Assembly (NCBI GenBank): GCA_015055965.1
Contig: SVHG01000005.1
Coordinates: 95,388 to 149,668, forward strand
Reading direction: 5' to 3'
Source: Clostridiales bacterium
GTDB taxonomy: Bacteria > Bacillota > Clostridia > Christensenellales > Borkfalkiaceae
DNA length: 54,281 bases
Numbering within the stretch: position 1 is the first letter of the stretch; each line of letters opens with the position of its first letter. Below, piece after piece: positions 8,878 through 15,688 of the stretch. The notes under the pieces were generated by a model. The model searched no databases. It was given only the letters and a program-made list of their open reading frames with translations, and was not told the origin of the DNA. The translations under genes were made by a program, and so were the position numbers.

Positions 8878-9639
8878 TCAATTAATTCGGTCGCCTTTGG
8901 ACGTTAAGGATTCCAATTTACCACAGTTTGGGCAGTAGAACAGCCCTAATTCTAACCATTCCGTGCGTCTTGTTGCAGGGAGCTGTTTGTATTGTAATTG
9001 CTTTTGATAGGCGTATTCATCCACGACGATACCTTGCAAAATCCGCTTATGTAAATCTTTTACGGGCGTGCTTTTTAATTCGTTCGGATAGATAATATCC
9101 GTTATGGAATAGGTGATTTTTGCACGGCGCGGTTTGTCCGCCCAACGCGGTGCTCTAATACATGCCCCTTGTATTTTTGTTAAAACGACGGGAACGCCGA
9201 TTAGTCTTGTGAATTTCGCAACGCTTTCGCCAATCGGGAGCGTTCGACCGAACATATCAATATCGCCTTCTGGATATAAGCCGAGCGTAGCACCGCTTTT
9301 TACAAGCCGTCGCATTTCCAAAATATTCGAAACGCTTTCGTCCGTTCGACCACGGCAAACTTCGCCCAAAATATTTTTGGAAAACCAAGCAAAAAACTTG
9401 TTTTGAAAGAGCTCGTCGTGCGCGATGAAGCGGATTATACGAGAATAGAACATACAATTTAAGTAAAACGGATCCCAATTCGTTACGTGATTTGATAAAA
9501 ACAGCACGGGGCCTTTGGGGATTTTATAGCCGTTTCGACGAAAACGCACGCCTTGAAACACAACAGAATAAACCCAAAGAAAAGGTTTTATCAAATAGTA
9601 AAAACATACGCGTAAAATGGAGAGCAATTTATTTTTCAT
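8878..9639 (-). CDS. LPLAT-family acyltransferase, C-terminally truncated
   Basis: The 253-residue protein has the acyltransferase NHxxxxD motif (SNHVTNWDPFY, about residue 50) and the PEG block (LGLYPEGDIDMFGR, about residue 120), as in 1-acylglycerol-3-phosphate acyltransferases (PlsC-like). One N-terminal hydrophobic segment suggests membrane association. The C-terminus ends YCPNCGKLESLTSKGDRIN. This is the first half of a zinc ribbon: the related protein at 14151 continues past the same point with a second CxxC. The second half is lost at the junction with the lipoprotein remnant. The start overlaps the glycosyltransferase by 11 bases and has an AAGGATA site. The catalytic domain looks complete, so activity is possible. 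Confidence 0.82.
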   Translation of the reverse strand: MKNKLLSILRVCFYYLIKPFLWVYSVVFQGVRFRRNGYKIPKGPVLFLSNHVTNWDPFYLNCMFYSRIIRFIAHDELFQNKFFAWFSKNILGEVCRGRTDESVSNILEMRRLVKSGATLGLYPEGDIDMFGRTLPIGESVAKFTRLIGVPVVLTKIQGACIRAPRWADKPRRAKITYSITDIIYPNELKSTPVKDLHKRILQGIVVDEYAYQKQLQYKQLPATRRTEWLELGLFYCPNCGKLESLTSKGDRIN

Positions 9640-10822
9640 GACTATCCTTATACCGTTTTATCAAAAAATCGTATCTATCCAAAGTCTTATCGACCATTTG
9701 CGCAAAGCTAATAGGAATCTTTTGCGCCGCTCGTCCGACCGTTTTCATTTGTTCGGGATTTTGAAAGATTTGTAAAATTTTATCTTTCATTTCGGTTACA
9801 TTTTCTTGCGCCGTATAACCGTTTACGCCGTCGGTAAAAGGTTCGGCTGCGACAGAATCGGCAGAGAGCAAAGTAGGCGTTTGCATTACGCACGCTTCCC
9901 TTACGACGATAGGTGCATTGTCGTAAGAAGAAGGGAAAAAGAATAAATCGCACGCCCCATAAACACCTGCTAAAACGCCTCGGTCAACAATTTTACCGAG
10001 AAAATGCACGTGGTTTGTCAAAGTGTTTTGGGCTATCCATTTTTCGTATTTTTCCTTATCAGGACCTTCGCCGACTAAATACAAATGATAGCTTTTATCT
10101 ACCAAAACCAACGCTTTCAACGTTTCTAAAATCATCGGGATATTTTTCACGTCCCTAATTTGCCCCACAAAAAGCAAGTTTTTTTGCGATACGTCTATCT
10201 GATAAGTCGCTTTCGCAGCGTTTATCATTTTGTTTGCGTTATCGGGATATGTAAAATCCGTCCCGTTTTCCATAATAAATATTTCTTTTTCATATCCGTA
10301 GGAATAAAGAACGTTTGCCGTACTTACGGAAGGAGCCCAAACTTCGTCGCATTGATTGAATACGCCGACGATATTTTTAACCAACGCATCCGCAATCATT
10401 TTACTATGCGTTACGGACAAAATATCCTTTTTGAACTGGCTGTGAAAAGTTCCTACGACGGGTACGTGCGTTTCCCTTGCCAATTTCAACGCATACCTGC
10501 CTACGAAGAACGGCGAATGAATGTGATAAATATCCGCATTGTAACTTTGAATATAGCAAGTTAAATCATCCGTCTTCTTCGGTAACGGTATTTCAATCCC
10601 ATTGAAAGTAATGGAGCTTGTTTTGCGCCGTAAAACTTCATAAGGAAATATACTGTCGTCAAAAACTTTTCCCTTATATTTCGGTACGACAACCTTTGCG
10701 GAAGCTCGTTCGTTCATAATTTTCGTCGAATTATCAACGACCTTTACCACGCCGTCGATTTGTGGATAAAAGTTATCGCAAAACTGTAAAATTTTTAATT
10801 GTTTGGTATTCTCATTTTTCAT
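9629..10822 (-). CDS. GT4-family glycosyltransferase
   Basis: The 397-residue cytoplasmic enzyme shows the two-Rossmann GT-B layout. N-terminal half: KILQFCDNFYPQIDGV and HIHSPFFVGRYAL, with VGTFHSQFKKDIL. C-terminal half: LFVGQIRDVKNI, VHFLGKIVDR and a nucleotide-sugar-binding FFPSSYDNAPIVVREACVM with the ExxxxxxE-like spacing. It resembles 1,2-diacylglycerol/mannosyl transferases of family GT4. It overlaps its neighbours by 11 bases on each side, so it forms one operon with the membrane protein upstream and the acyltransferase downstream. A glycolipid role fits that neighbourhood but is an inference. Confidence 0.88.
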   Translation of the reverse strand: MKNENTKQLKILQFCDNFYPQIDGVVKVVDNSTKIMNERASAKVVVPKYKGKVFDDSIFPYEVLRRKTSSITFNGIEIPLPKKTDDLTCYIQSYNADIYHIHSPFFVGRYALKLARETHVPVVGTFHSQFKKDILSVTHSKMIADALVKNIVGVFNQCDEVWAPSVSTANVLYSYGYEKEIFIMENGTDFTYPDNANKMINAAKATYQIDVSQKNLLFVGQIRDVKNIPMILETLKALVLVDKSYHLYLVGEGPDKEKYEKWIAQNTLTNHVHFLGKIVDRGVLAGVYGACDLFFFPSSYDNAPIVVREACVMQTPTLLSADSVAAEPFTDGVNGYTAQENVTEMKDKILQIFQNPEQMKTVGRAAQKIPISFAQMVDKTLDRYDFLIKRYKDSHEK

Positions 10823-11117
10823 AATATATCTTCATGTCCATAAACGCCGCGTACCGTTGTCGTTTTAACTTCAATTCACGCGTTTTGAAAAACTTAATAT
10901 CGACCGCTTCCCAAAGGAACACCCAAGCGGCTATGTCAATAACTTCCGCCCAAATAACGCTTCCAATTTTATAGTCTAAAAATACGGCGAACGCTAATAC
11001 GAAAACGCCTAAAATCACCAACAAAAACGCAATTCTGTTTTGGATTTTTAATTCACGCTCGTTAGTGCGATAACGTTCGGTGTAATATAGAGTCTATACT
11101 ACTAATATAAATTTCAT
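10812..11117 (-). pseudogene. Small membrane protein gene with in-frame TAG at codon 8
   Basis: An ATG at 11117 with a good AAGGGGAG ribosome site begins MKFILVV and then meets TAG at 11096-11094. The same frame continues open for about 90 codons, reading TLYYTERYRTNERELKIQ, then two hydrophobic segments (LLVILGVFVLAFAVFLDY; VIWAEVIDIAAWVFLWEAV) and a basic tail ending MDMKIYYEK, which overlaps the glycosyltransferase start by 11 bases. No ATG occurs after the stop; only a TTG at 11024 could restart, giving 70 residues. The best reading is a nonsense mutation in a gene of about 101 codons. A sequencing error is possible. Function unknown. Confidence 0.65.
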
Positions 11118-11162
11118 ACTCCCCTTTTGTTAAATTTTATTTTGTGTTCAAAAAACAATTTT

Positions 11163-11191
11163 ATTATAACACCTTAAAAGTAGCAAGTCAA
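11163..11191 (-). promoter_or_regulatory. Promoter of the membrane protein-GT4-acyltransferase operon
   Basis: Read leftward: TTGACT (11191-11186), a 17-base spacer, then TATAAT (11168-11163), 46 bases upstream of the ATG at 11117. This is a near-perfect sigma-A site, which suggests that the damaged first gene is still transcribed with its downstream partners. Confidence 0.8.
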
Positions 11192-11272
11192 GAGTTTTAT
11201 AAAAATTAAGCAATATTCAAACTGTAAATAATAGCACCTAAAAAAACTTTATGTTTAAACTTATATCAACTT

Positions 11273-11295
11273 AACCGCGCTATAGCGTGGTTTTT
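11273..11295 (+). repeat. AACCGCGCTATAGCGTGGTT repeat, copy 3
   Basis: As at 8233, this copy follows a lipoprotein paralogue and its terminator, with no rightward gene before it. The shared arrangement (repeat, terminator, lipoprotein 3' end) at both places suggests the whole block was duplicated. Confidence 0.7.
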
Positions 11296-11334
11296 GTAAA
11301 AATTGATTTAAAAATAAAACTTTAAGTAAACAAA

Positions 11335-11372
11335 AAAACCAACGAGAAAAATAATTTCCCGTTGGTTTTTTA
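11335..11372. terminator. Terminator of the intact lipoprotein gene
   Basis: AAAACCAACG pairs with CGTTGGTTTT around a loop of about 15 bases, with T-runs on both strands, directly after the stop codon of the leftward gene. Confidence 0.8.
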
Positions 11373-11383
11373 TTTAATCTTTA

Positions 11384-12085
11384 TTATTTGCCAAGCGCAT
11401 CTTTTTTTGCAGATTCTCCATTAGCGACAATTAATAATTTCCCTTTTTTTGCTAAAGATAATTGCCCTTCCTTTATTTCTTCTTGATAAAAGTCCGCGTA
11501 ATCTTCGTAATAATCTTGTAACTCTTCCTTTTTCTCAAAAAAGTATATCGACACGTTTTTTCTTTTGGTTTCTAATATAAAAGTTACTAATTTGTATGAT
11601 TCTATCTTTTCTTTGTCGCCGGATATAGTATAGCCACTTTCTATTAAGTTGTCAAATATGTTTGCTAGATCTTTATCATAAGAAACTTCGTCAAATTCCT
11701 TTAGCGCATCTTTAGAATTTGCCATAATAATAGTGTTTTTTTTCTTTCTAAAAATACAATATTCACCAAAATAATCTTTTACAATTACCCCCTTTTCATC
11801 AATAGCCAAATTAAAATCTGACTCCAACTCAAATTCGAGCACTAAAATTTTTCTTGTTGAATTGCTTAGCTGCTTATTTGCTTCAATTTTAATAACTTTT
11901 CCTTCGTACTTGATTGTATCATCAGATAATGATAATGAAGAAATTTCAGTAATATCTATTTTATATCTTGACTCAATAAGCTTTGCGCTAATTATACCAA
12001 CACTTTGATTTAAATTGCACCCGCTTGCATAAATCATTGTGCATGCACAAAGCAAACTAATTAAAATCACTATTATTCTTTTCAT
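11384..12085 (-). CDS. Lipoprotein of unknown function, XRE-linked
   Basis: The ATG at 12085 is preferred over an upstream in-frame start at 12157 because AAGGAGA lies just before it and the protein then begins with a clean lipoprotein signal (MKRIIVILISLLCACTMIYASGC). The mature part is about 210 residues of mixed charged sequence with two similar halves: each has a hydrophobic strand, an Asp/Glu/Lys-rich helix and an I-I-(M/V)-A-N segment (NTIIMANSKDALKEF and KLLIVANGESAKKDALGK), so it may be an internally duplicated domain. No enzyme motif is seen. A second, beheaded copy lies at 8334. It is divergent from an XRE gene and carries an operator-like palindrome in its promoter. Confidence 0.8.
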   Translation of the reverse strand: MKRIIVILISLLCACTMIYASGCNLNQSVGIISAKLIESRYKIDITEISSLSLSDDTIKYEGKVIKIEANKQLSNSTRKILVLEFELESDFNLAIDEKGVIVKDYFGEYCIFRKKKNTIIMANSKDALKEFDEVSYDKDLANIFDNLIESGYTISGDKEKIESYKLVTFILETKRKNVSIYFFEKKEELQDYYEDYADFYQEEIKEGQLSLAKKGKLLIVANGESAKKDALGK

Positions 12086-12128
12086 ATACCTCTCCTTAAA
12101 AGTTAATTTTCTTTTACAAGATATCATA

Positions 12129-12157
12129 ATTATACTCTTACAATAGTAAGAAGTCAA
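12129..12157 (-). promoter_or_regulatory. Lipoprotein promoter with embedded palindrome
   Basis: Read leftward: TTGACT (12157-12152), a 17-base spacer and TATAAT (12134-12129), 44 bases before the ATG. The spacer is occupied by the palindrome CTTACAATAGTAAG (12137-12150), an arrangement expected for repressor control. Confidence 0.8.
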
Positions 12158-12179
12158 GTAAAATTCTTACTTTTGTGAG
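12137..12179. promoter_or_regulatory. Two operator-like palindromes, likely XRE sites
   Basis: CTTACAATAGTAAG at 12137-12150 and CTTACTTTTGTGAG at 12166-12179 share CTTAC-N4-GTRAG and lie with centres 29 bases apart, about three helical turns. One covers the -10/-35 spacer of the lipoprotein promoter; the other lies just upstream of its -35 and towards the XRE gene. Paired sites on one helix face suit a dimeric HTH regulator. Confidence 0.6.
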
Positions 12180-12245
12180 ATAATTTTATTATCAATTTTG
12201 CTTAATCGTTTAGGTAATTGAGAATAATATTTTTTGGGTTATAAT

Positions 12246-12455
12246 ATGAATAATAATTTTGCAGAACGCTTAAAAGAACTAAGAATAGAAAAGAAGATAG
12301 GTCAAATTCAGTTAGCTAAAGAAATTGGCGTTAGTAAAGGAATTATTAGCTTATGGGAAAACGGTTTAAGAGAACCCACTTTATCTAGCCTAATTGCCCT
12401 TGCTAAATTTTTTGAAGTTTCCTTAGATTATCTTGCAGGAATAAGCGAACAGTAA
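12246..12455 (+). CDS. XRE-family helix-turn-helix regulator
   Basis: The 69-residue protein is essentially a single HTH_3 domain: FAERLKELRIEKKIGQIQLAKEIGVSKGIISLWENG with the recognition helix at about residues 30-42, then LSSLIALAKFFEVSLDYLAG. The ATG at 12246 is used; an in-frame TTG at 12234 lies earlier but has no ribosome site. A TATAAT abuts the ATG and would put the transcript start inside the coding region, so the true promoter is unclear. It is divergent from the lipoprotein gene and likely binds the palindromes between them, probably repressing the lipoprotein and perhaps itself. Confidence 0.88.
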   Translation: MNNNFAERLKELRIEKKIGQIQLAKEIGVSKGIISLWENGLREPTLSSLIALAKFFEVSLDYLAGISEQ

Positions 12456-12469
12456 GCAAATACCCCATT

Positions 12470-12496
12470 AACCGCGCTATAGCGTGGTTTTTTTTA
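12470..12496 (+). terminator. Terminator of the XRE gene (AACCGCGCTATAGCGTGGTT repeat, copy 4)
   Basis: This is the palindrome of the 4487 copy followed by an eight-T run, 14 bases after the stop codon. Here the repeat plainly acts as an intrinsic terminator. Confidence 0.8.
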
Positions 12497-12557
12497 TTTT
12501 TGGTAATTTTTTTAAAAGTAAAATTAAATATATTTACGAGTTTTTTTGGCTTTAATA

Positions 12558-12586
12558 TTGACATAAAGTTTTACTAGTGATATAAT
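12558..12586 (+). promoter_or_regulatory. Consensus sigma-A promoter of the PHP gene
   Basis: TTGACA, a 17-base spacer and TATAAT, all exact, lie 30 bases before the ATG at 12616, which has a GGAGATGG ribosome site. It suggests strong constitutive expression. Confidence 0.85.
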
Positions 12587-12615
12587 ATGCTTAACTTTAT
12601 TTTGGAGATGGAAAA

Positions 12616-13641
12616 ATGAAAAAATATCTCTTACCAAACGAAGGTGATTTTTACAAAGCTAACTTACATTGCCACACCACTAATTCAGACGGAAAGCTTA
12701 CCCCAGAGCAGGTAAAAGATGCTTACTTAAAAAGGGGTTATTCCGTTATTGCATACACAGACCACGATATTTTACTTGACCGCGCTAACCTTTGCGACCA
12801 AAGATTTTTAGCGTTAAACGGCTACGAGTTAGAAGTTAACGAGTTTATCCCCAACGCGCCCTTTAAAAAAATTAAAACCTGCCATATGTGCTTTATCGCG
12901 TTAAAGCCGGATAATTTAAACCAAGTGCTTTACCACCGCGAAAAATATTTATTCGGTAACGCACCCGACTTTAGAAGCCAGCTTAAGTTTGACGAAAGCG
13001 CGCCAGACTACGAACGCGTTTATTCCCCTGAAGGTATTAGCGAAATGATGAAAGTGGGAAGAGATAACGGATTTTTCGTTACCTATAACCACCCCGTTTG
13101 GTCTATGGAAACGCTTAACGAATACGGCGGATATAAGAATATGCACGCTATGGAAATAGTTAACAACAGCTGTTTAGTTGGCGGGTTTAACGATTATAAC
13201 GAAAAGATTTACGACGAGTTATTGCTGTTAGGAAACCAAATCTTTTGCACCGCTACTGACGATAACCACAACGTTCATCCCTTTGATAGCAAGAAGTGTG
13301 ATTCCTTTGGCGGATTTACTATGATTAAAGCGCCCAAGCTTGAGTACACCGCTATTACGGACGCTCTTTTAAACGGTAACTTCTATGCTTCTCAAGGCCC
13401 AAAAATCAACGAGCTTTGGTTTGAAGATGGTAAAATTCATATAACCTGCGAAGGCGCAGAAAGCATTAGACTTAACTGTGGCGTTCGCCGTACGGAAGTT
13501 CTTTACGCTGAAAACAAGCCCTTAACCGAAGCTTGCTTTAACGTTTTAGAAGATGATATTTTCGTTCGTATAACCGTAACCGATAAGGAAGGTAAGCACG
13601 CAAATACTAACGCATATTTCGTTAAGGATTTATTAGCTTAA
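12616..13641 (+). CDS. PHP-domain metal-dependent hydrolase
   Basis: The 341-residue protein opens with the PHP fold: ANLHCHTTNSDGKLTPE (HxH at about residues 19-21), AYTDHD (about residues 48-53), an acidic ALNGYELE segment, NHPVWS and a C-terminal ATDDNHN. These are the metal ligands of the PHP superfamily, closest to the CehA/McbA-like phosphoesterases. The last 80 or so residues are a beta-rich extension. No signal peptide. Substrate unknown. It has its own consensus promoter; the following 500 bases hold a probable RNA and a hairpin array. Confidence 0.85.
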   Translation: MKKYLLPNEGDFYKANLHCHTTNSDGKLTPEQVKDAYLKRGYSVIAYTDHDILLDRANLCDQRFLALNGYELEVNEFIPNAPFKKIKTCHMCFIALKPDNLNQVLYHREKYLFGNAPDFRSQLKFDESAPDYERVYSPEGISEMMKVGRDNGFFVTYNHPVWSMETLNEYGGYKNMHAMEIVNNSCLVGGFNDYNEKIYDELLLLGNQIFCTATDDNHNVHPFDSKKCDSFGGFTMIKAPKLEYTAITDALLNGNFYASQGPKINELWFEDGKIHITCEGAESIRLNCGVRRTEVLYAENKPLTEACFNVLEDDIFVRITVTDKEGKHANTNAYFVKDLLA

Positions 13642-13703
13642 AAGGGTGAATTAACGGTAATTTTCAACAAAAAGGTAGCAAAAAACCCATAACGTATATA
13701 AAA

Positions 13704-13916
13704 AACTCTGCCAAATATGGGTGATGTTCTTAGCGGAGAAATTTGAAAATACAGCTAAGTGCGAGCATCTCATTTGACTTGTCAAACACAGATTAGGGCT
13801 AAGCCCAAACCCTTATTATGAGCAAAGCGAATAACAAGGTTCTGGGAAGCAGGTTCTTATTACAAACAGAAAGAGAGAACAAATTGGTTTTGTACCGAAA
13901 ATGTTCTCTCTTTTTC
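13704..13916 (+). ncRNA. Candidate structured small RNA, unassigned
   Basis: Between the PHP gene and hairpin array A there is a 210-base segment with several ordered helices and a strong intrinsic terminator. Helices seen: GATG with CATC plus CTTAGC with GCTAAG (13723-13769); TTTGA-CTTG-TCAAA (13774-13785); GGGC-TAA-GCCC (13795-13805); TTATT with AATAA (13813-13834); and the terminator AGAGAGAACA with TGTTCTCTCT (13872-13911) then TTTTT. A weak TATATA lies at 13695. The segment has no frame of note. The 5' part GATGTTCTTAGCGG faintly recalls the 6S RNA start, but the long closing stem of 6S RNA was not found. It could also be a structured 3' UTR of the PHP gene. Confidence 0.45.
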
Positions 13917-13925
13917 TGTTGGCAT

Positions 13926-14146
13926 AATAGTGGTATTCTTTGCTGACGCAAAGAGTGATATTGTCGCACAGCGACAGTGATATTGAAGCCTTGCGGCTTC
14001 AGTGATATTCTATTCGCCTAAAAACTCGCGTAGCGAATATCACTCGGCGTAAGCCGAATATAACTGCGTAGCAATAGAACTCGCCGCAGGCGAATAGAGT
14101 TATGCGTGATACTCCGTTAAGAGTATCACGCATAAGGCAGAGTTTT
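13926..14146. repeat. Mini-hairpin array A (linker AGTGATATT)
   Basis: A run of small perfect hairpins with different arms. The first three are CTTTGC-TGAC-GCAAAG, GTCGC-ACA-GCGAC and GAAGCC-TTGC-GGCTTC. The linker AGTGATATT occurs three times exactly, at 13954, 13976 and 14001. Further hairpins follow, ending with a 15-bp stem (TTATGCGTGATACTC and its complement) around CGTTAA at 14100-14134. An 11-base inverted pair, AAAACTCTGCC near 13703 and GGCAGAGTTTT at 14136, brackets the RNA plus array. Confidence 0.8.
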
Positions 14147-14150
14147 GTTT

Positions 14151-15407
14151 TTATTTGCTATGCTTATTTAATTTAAACAGCTCTTCGGTTGCCATTCTGG
14201 TTTTAGAAACCACGCCCTGTTTTTGGGGGAAGCAATAATATAAGCAATCGTTGTTACCAATACAAATAACGTCCCCAATTTCATACCAGTAATAGTCTGC
14301 GTATAAGCTGTAAGATGCAAGGGGTGGCTGGCTATAATTTAGCTCGCCGTTTGCGCCCGTAAGAGTAAAGCCCCTTTCGTTGTGAATAAGGTGGCCTTTA
14401 CCGATATCGTAAACCCCTTTATAGTTTACCATCATAGTTATATCAACTTCGGTATCAAGCAAATATTCGCCCTTTAAAATTTCTTGCTTTACGTTAGCGC
14501 GTTCCCAATTATACCAATCGGGAATATGAGTAAATTCCGTTTTACCGTCTACCGCCTTCATAAAGCCCTCTTCCGTTAAGGTATATACCTTACCGCATGC
14601 AGAACAGGTTAAATTTACGCCCTTTCCCTCCATTTTTCCTTCGCTGTTACAATGGGGGCATTTATATAATATGCGGTGTAAGCCATCCGCACGGAAGGGC
14701 TCTTTTATCTTTACGCCTTCTTGCTGTTGCCATTTAAAATTATCAAAGGTAAACTGCTCTTCTAAGCGCTTAGAAAGCTCTTCTGCAGAAAGGCTTTGTA
14801 CCTCTTCCTTAGTAAAAAGCCCTTTAACGTGAGCACTTGTTTTAACATTTCTTTTTTGCAAGCAGTTATACAGCGGATCGTAAGCAAACGCGCCTTTTGT
14901 AATAACCGTTACAACGGGAACTTTAAGTAGCTTTATAAGCGCGCCCATTTTTTGCGGTAAGGGCGTGGCGCAACCGTCAAAGCTATATGCCTCGGGATAC
15001 ATTAGCACGTGCGTTCCCTTTTTTAAAGCGTAATTAATATCTTTAATAAGGGTTAAATCGGTAACGAACTTTTTAGTGGGAATACAGCCAAGAAGTCGCA
15101 TTAGCCACTTTTTACCAACGAACCCGTCTGACGTGCAAACGATATTGTATCTTTGGGGGTACATAATTTTAGAAATCATTTGCAGGTCTATAAAGCTGGA
15201 ATGATTCATTAAAATTAAGCACGGCCCTTGCTTTAAGAGCTCTGCGCGCTCAGTCGTATACGTAAATTTAGTTCTGGTAAGATCGCCAATAGCAAGCAAT
15301 CGCACTATGGTAGAAAATAAAAAGCTGGGCTTTCTTGGATTAAAGTGTTTTGCCCTTGGCATTTTTAACACCTCTTGATAGCTTGCCTTTTTACGCTTAA
15401 TCTTCAT
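14151..15407 (-). CDS. LPLAT-family acyltransferase with zinc ribbon
   Basis: The 418-residue protein has an LPLAT core with NHxxxxD (LILMNHSSFIDLQMI, about residues 88-102) and a PEA block in place of PEG (VLMYPEAYSFDG, about residues 134-145). A zinc ribbon with two CxxC motifs (KCPHC and TCSACG, about residues 252-275) follows, then a 130-residue C-terminal domain of unknown type ending LFKLNKHSK. It likely transfers acyl groups to a lipid or glycolipid at the membrane face. It is the complete counterpart of the truncated enzyme at 8878. GGGGAAAAG precedes the ATG. Confidence 0.8.
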   Translation of the reverse strand: MKIKRKKASYQEVLKMPRAKHFNPRKPSFLFSTIVRLLAIGDLTRTKFTYTTERAELLKQGPCLILMNHSSFIDLQMISKIMYPQRYNIVCTSDGFVGKKWLMRLLGCIPTKKFVTDLTLIKDINYALKKGTHVLMYPEAYSFDGCATPLPQKMGALIKLLKVPVVTVITKGAFAYDPLYNCLQKRNVKTSAHVKGLFTKEEVQSLSAEELSKRLEEQFTFDNFKWQQQEGVKIKEPFRADGLHRILYKCPHCNSEGKMEGKGVNLTCSACGKVYTLTEEGFMKAVDGKTEFTHIPDWYNWERANVKQEILKGEYLLDTEVDITMMVNYKGVYDIGKGHLIHNERGFTLTGANGELNYSQPPLASYSLYADYYWYEIGDVICIGNNDCLYYCFPQKQGVVSKTRMATEELFKLNKHSK

Positions 15408-15554
15408 ACTTTTCCCCTTCTTGTTTTGCGTTTATACCGCTATTTTAACATAAACTTATAATATACACAATAATATTAAGTAAATTTTTAAAAAAATTAG
15501 CACTTTTTACCCTTTTGCTTAATTTTATTTAACTACTTCCACCTTTTAAAGTAA

Positions 15555-15599
15555 AAGGCGATTGCGCGAACAACGGTTGATTTTTTTAAGAAATAAAAA
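15555..15599. repeat. Dispersed 44-bp repeat, copy 2
   Basis: Near-identical to 1137-1180, with four or so differences and one extra T. It sits between two leftward acyltransferase genes and runs into the terminator of the upstream one. Confidence 0.7.
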
Positions 15600-15634
15600 A
15601 AGCGATAATAGTCTTTGCTAAAATCGCTTTTATT
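15596..15634 (-). terminator. Terminator of the LPLAT-like gene at 15683
   Basis: AAAAGCGAT pairs with ATCGCTTTT around a 15-base loop. On the minus strand a seven-T run follows. It lies about 50 bases after the stop codon. Confidence 0.7.
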
Positions 15635-15670
15635 TTTATTTGATTTGCGTATGCTTTTTAAATGAAATAG

Positions 15671-15688
15671 CCGTTAATCGACCTATTG
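15671..15688 (-). repeat. Core repeat overlapping a stop codon
   Basis: Read leftward the sequence is CAATAGGTCGATTAACGG, in which TAG is the stop codon of the gene at 15683. It matches the core at TCGATTAACGG. The same overlap with a TAG stop is seen at 23320. Confidence 0.6.

Noticed and set aside
11094-11096. TAG read as a sense codon (recoded genome)
   Set aside because: ygiQ, the DUF4886 lipoprotein and the LPLAT-like gene all end sensibly at TAG, so the stop meaning holds.
12218-12245. TTGAGA and TATAAT just before the XRE start as its promoter
   Set aside because: The -10 abuts the ATG, so the transcript would begin after the start codon; probably chance in AT-rich DNA.
13704-13916. 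Firm call as 6S RNA, SRP RNA or tmRNA
   Set aside because: The GATGTTC motif is short; the long closing stem of 6S RNA, the SRP GGAAGCAGCC loop in context and a tmRNA tag frame are all missing.
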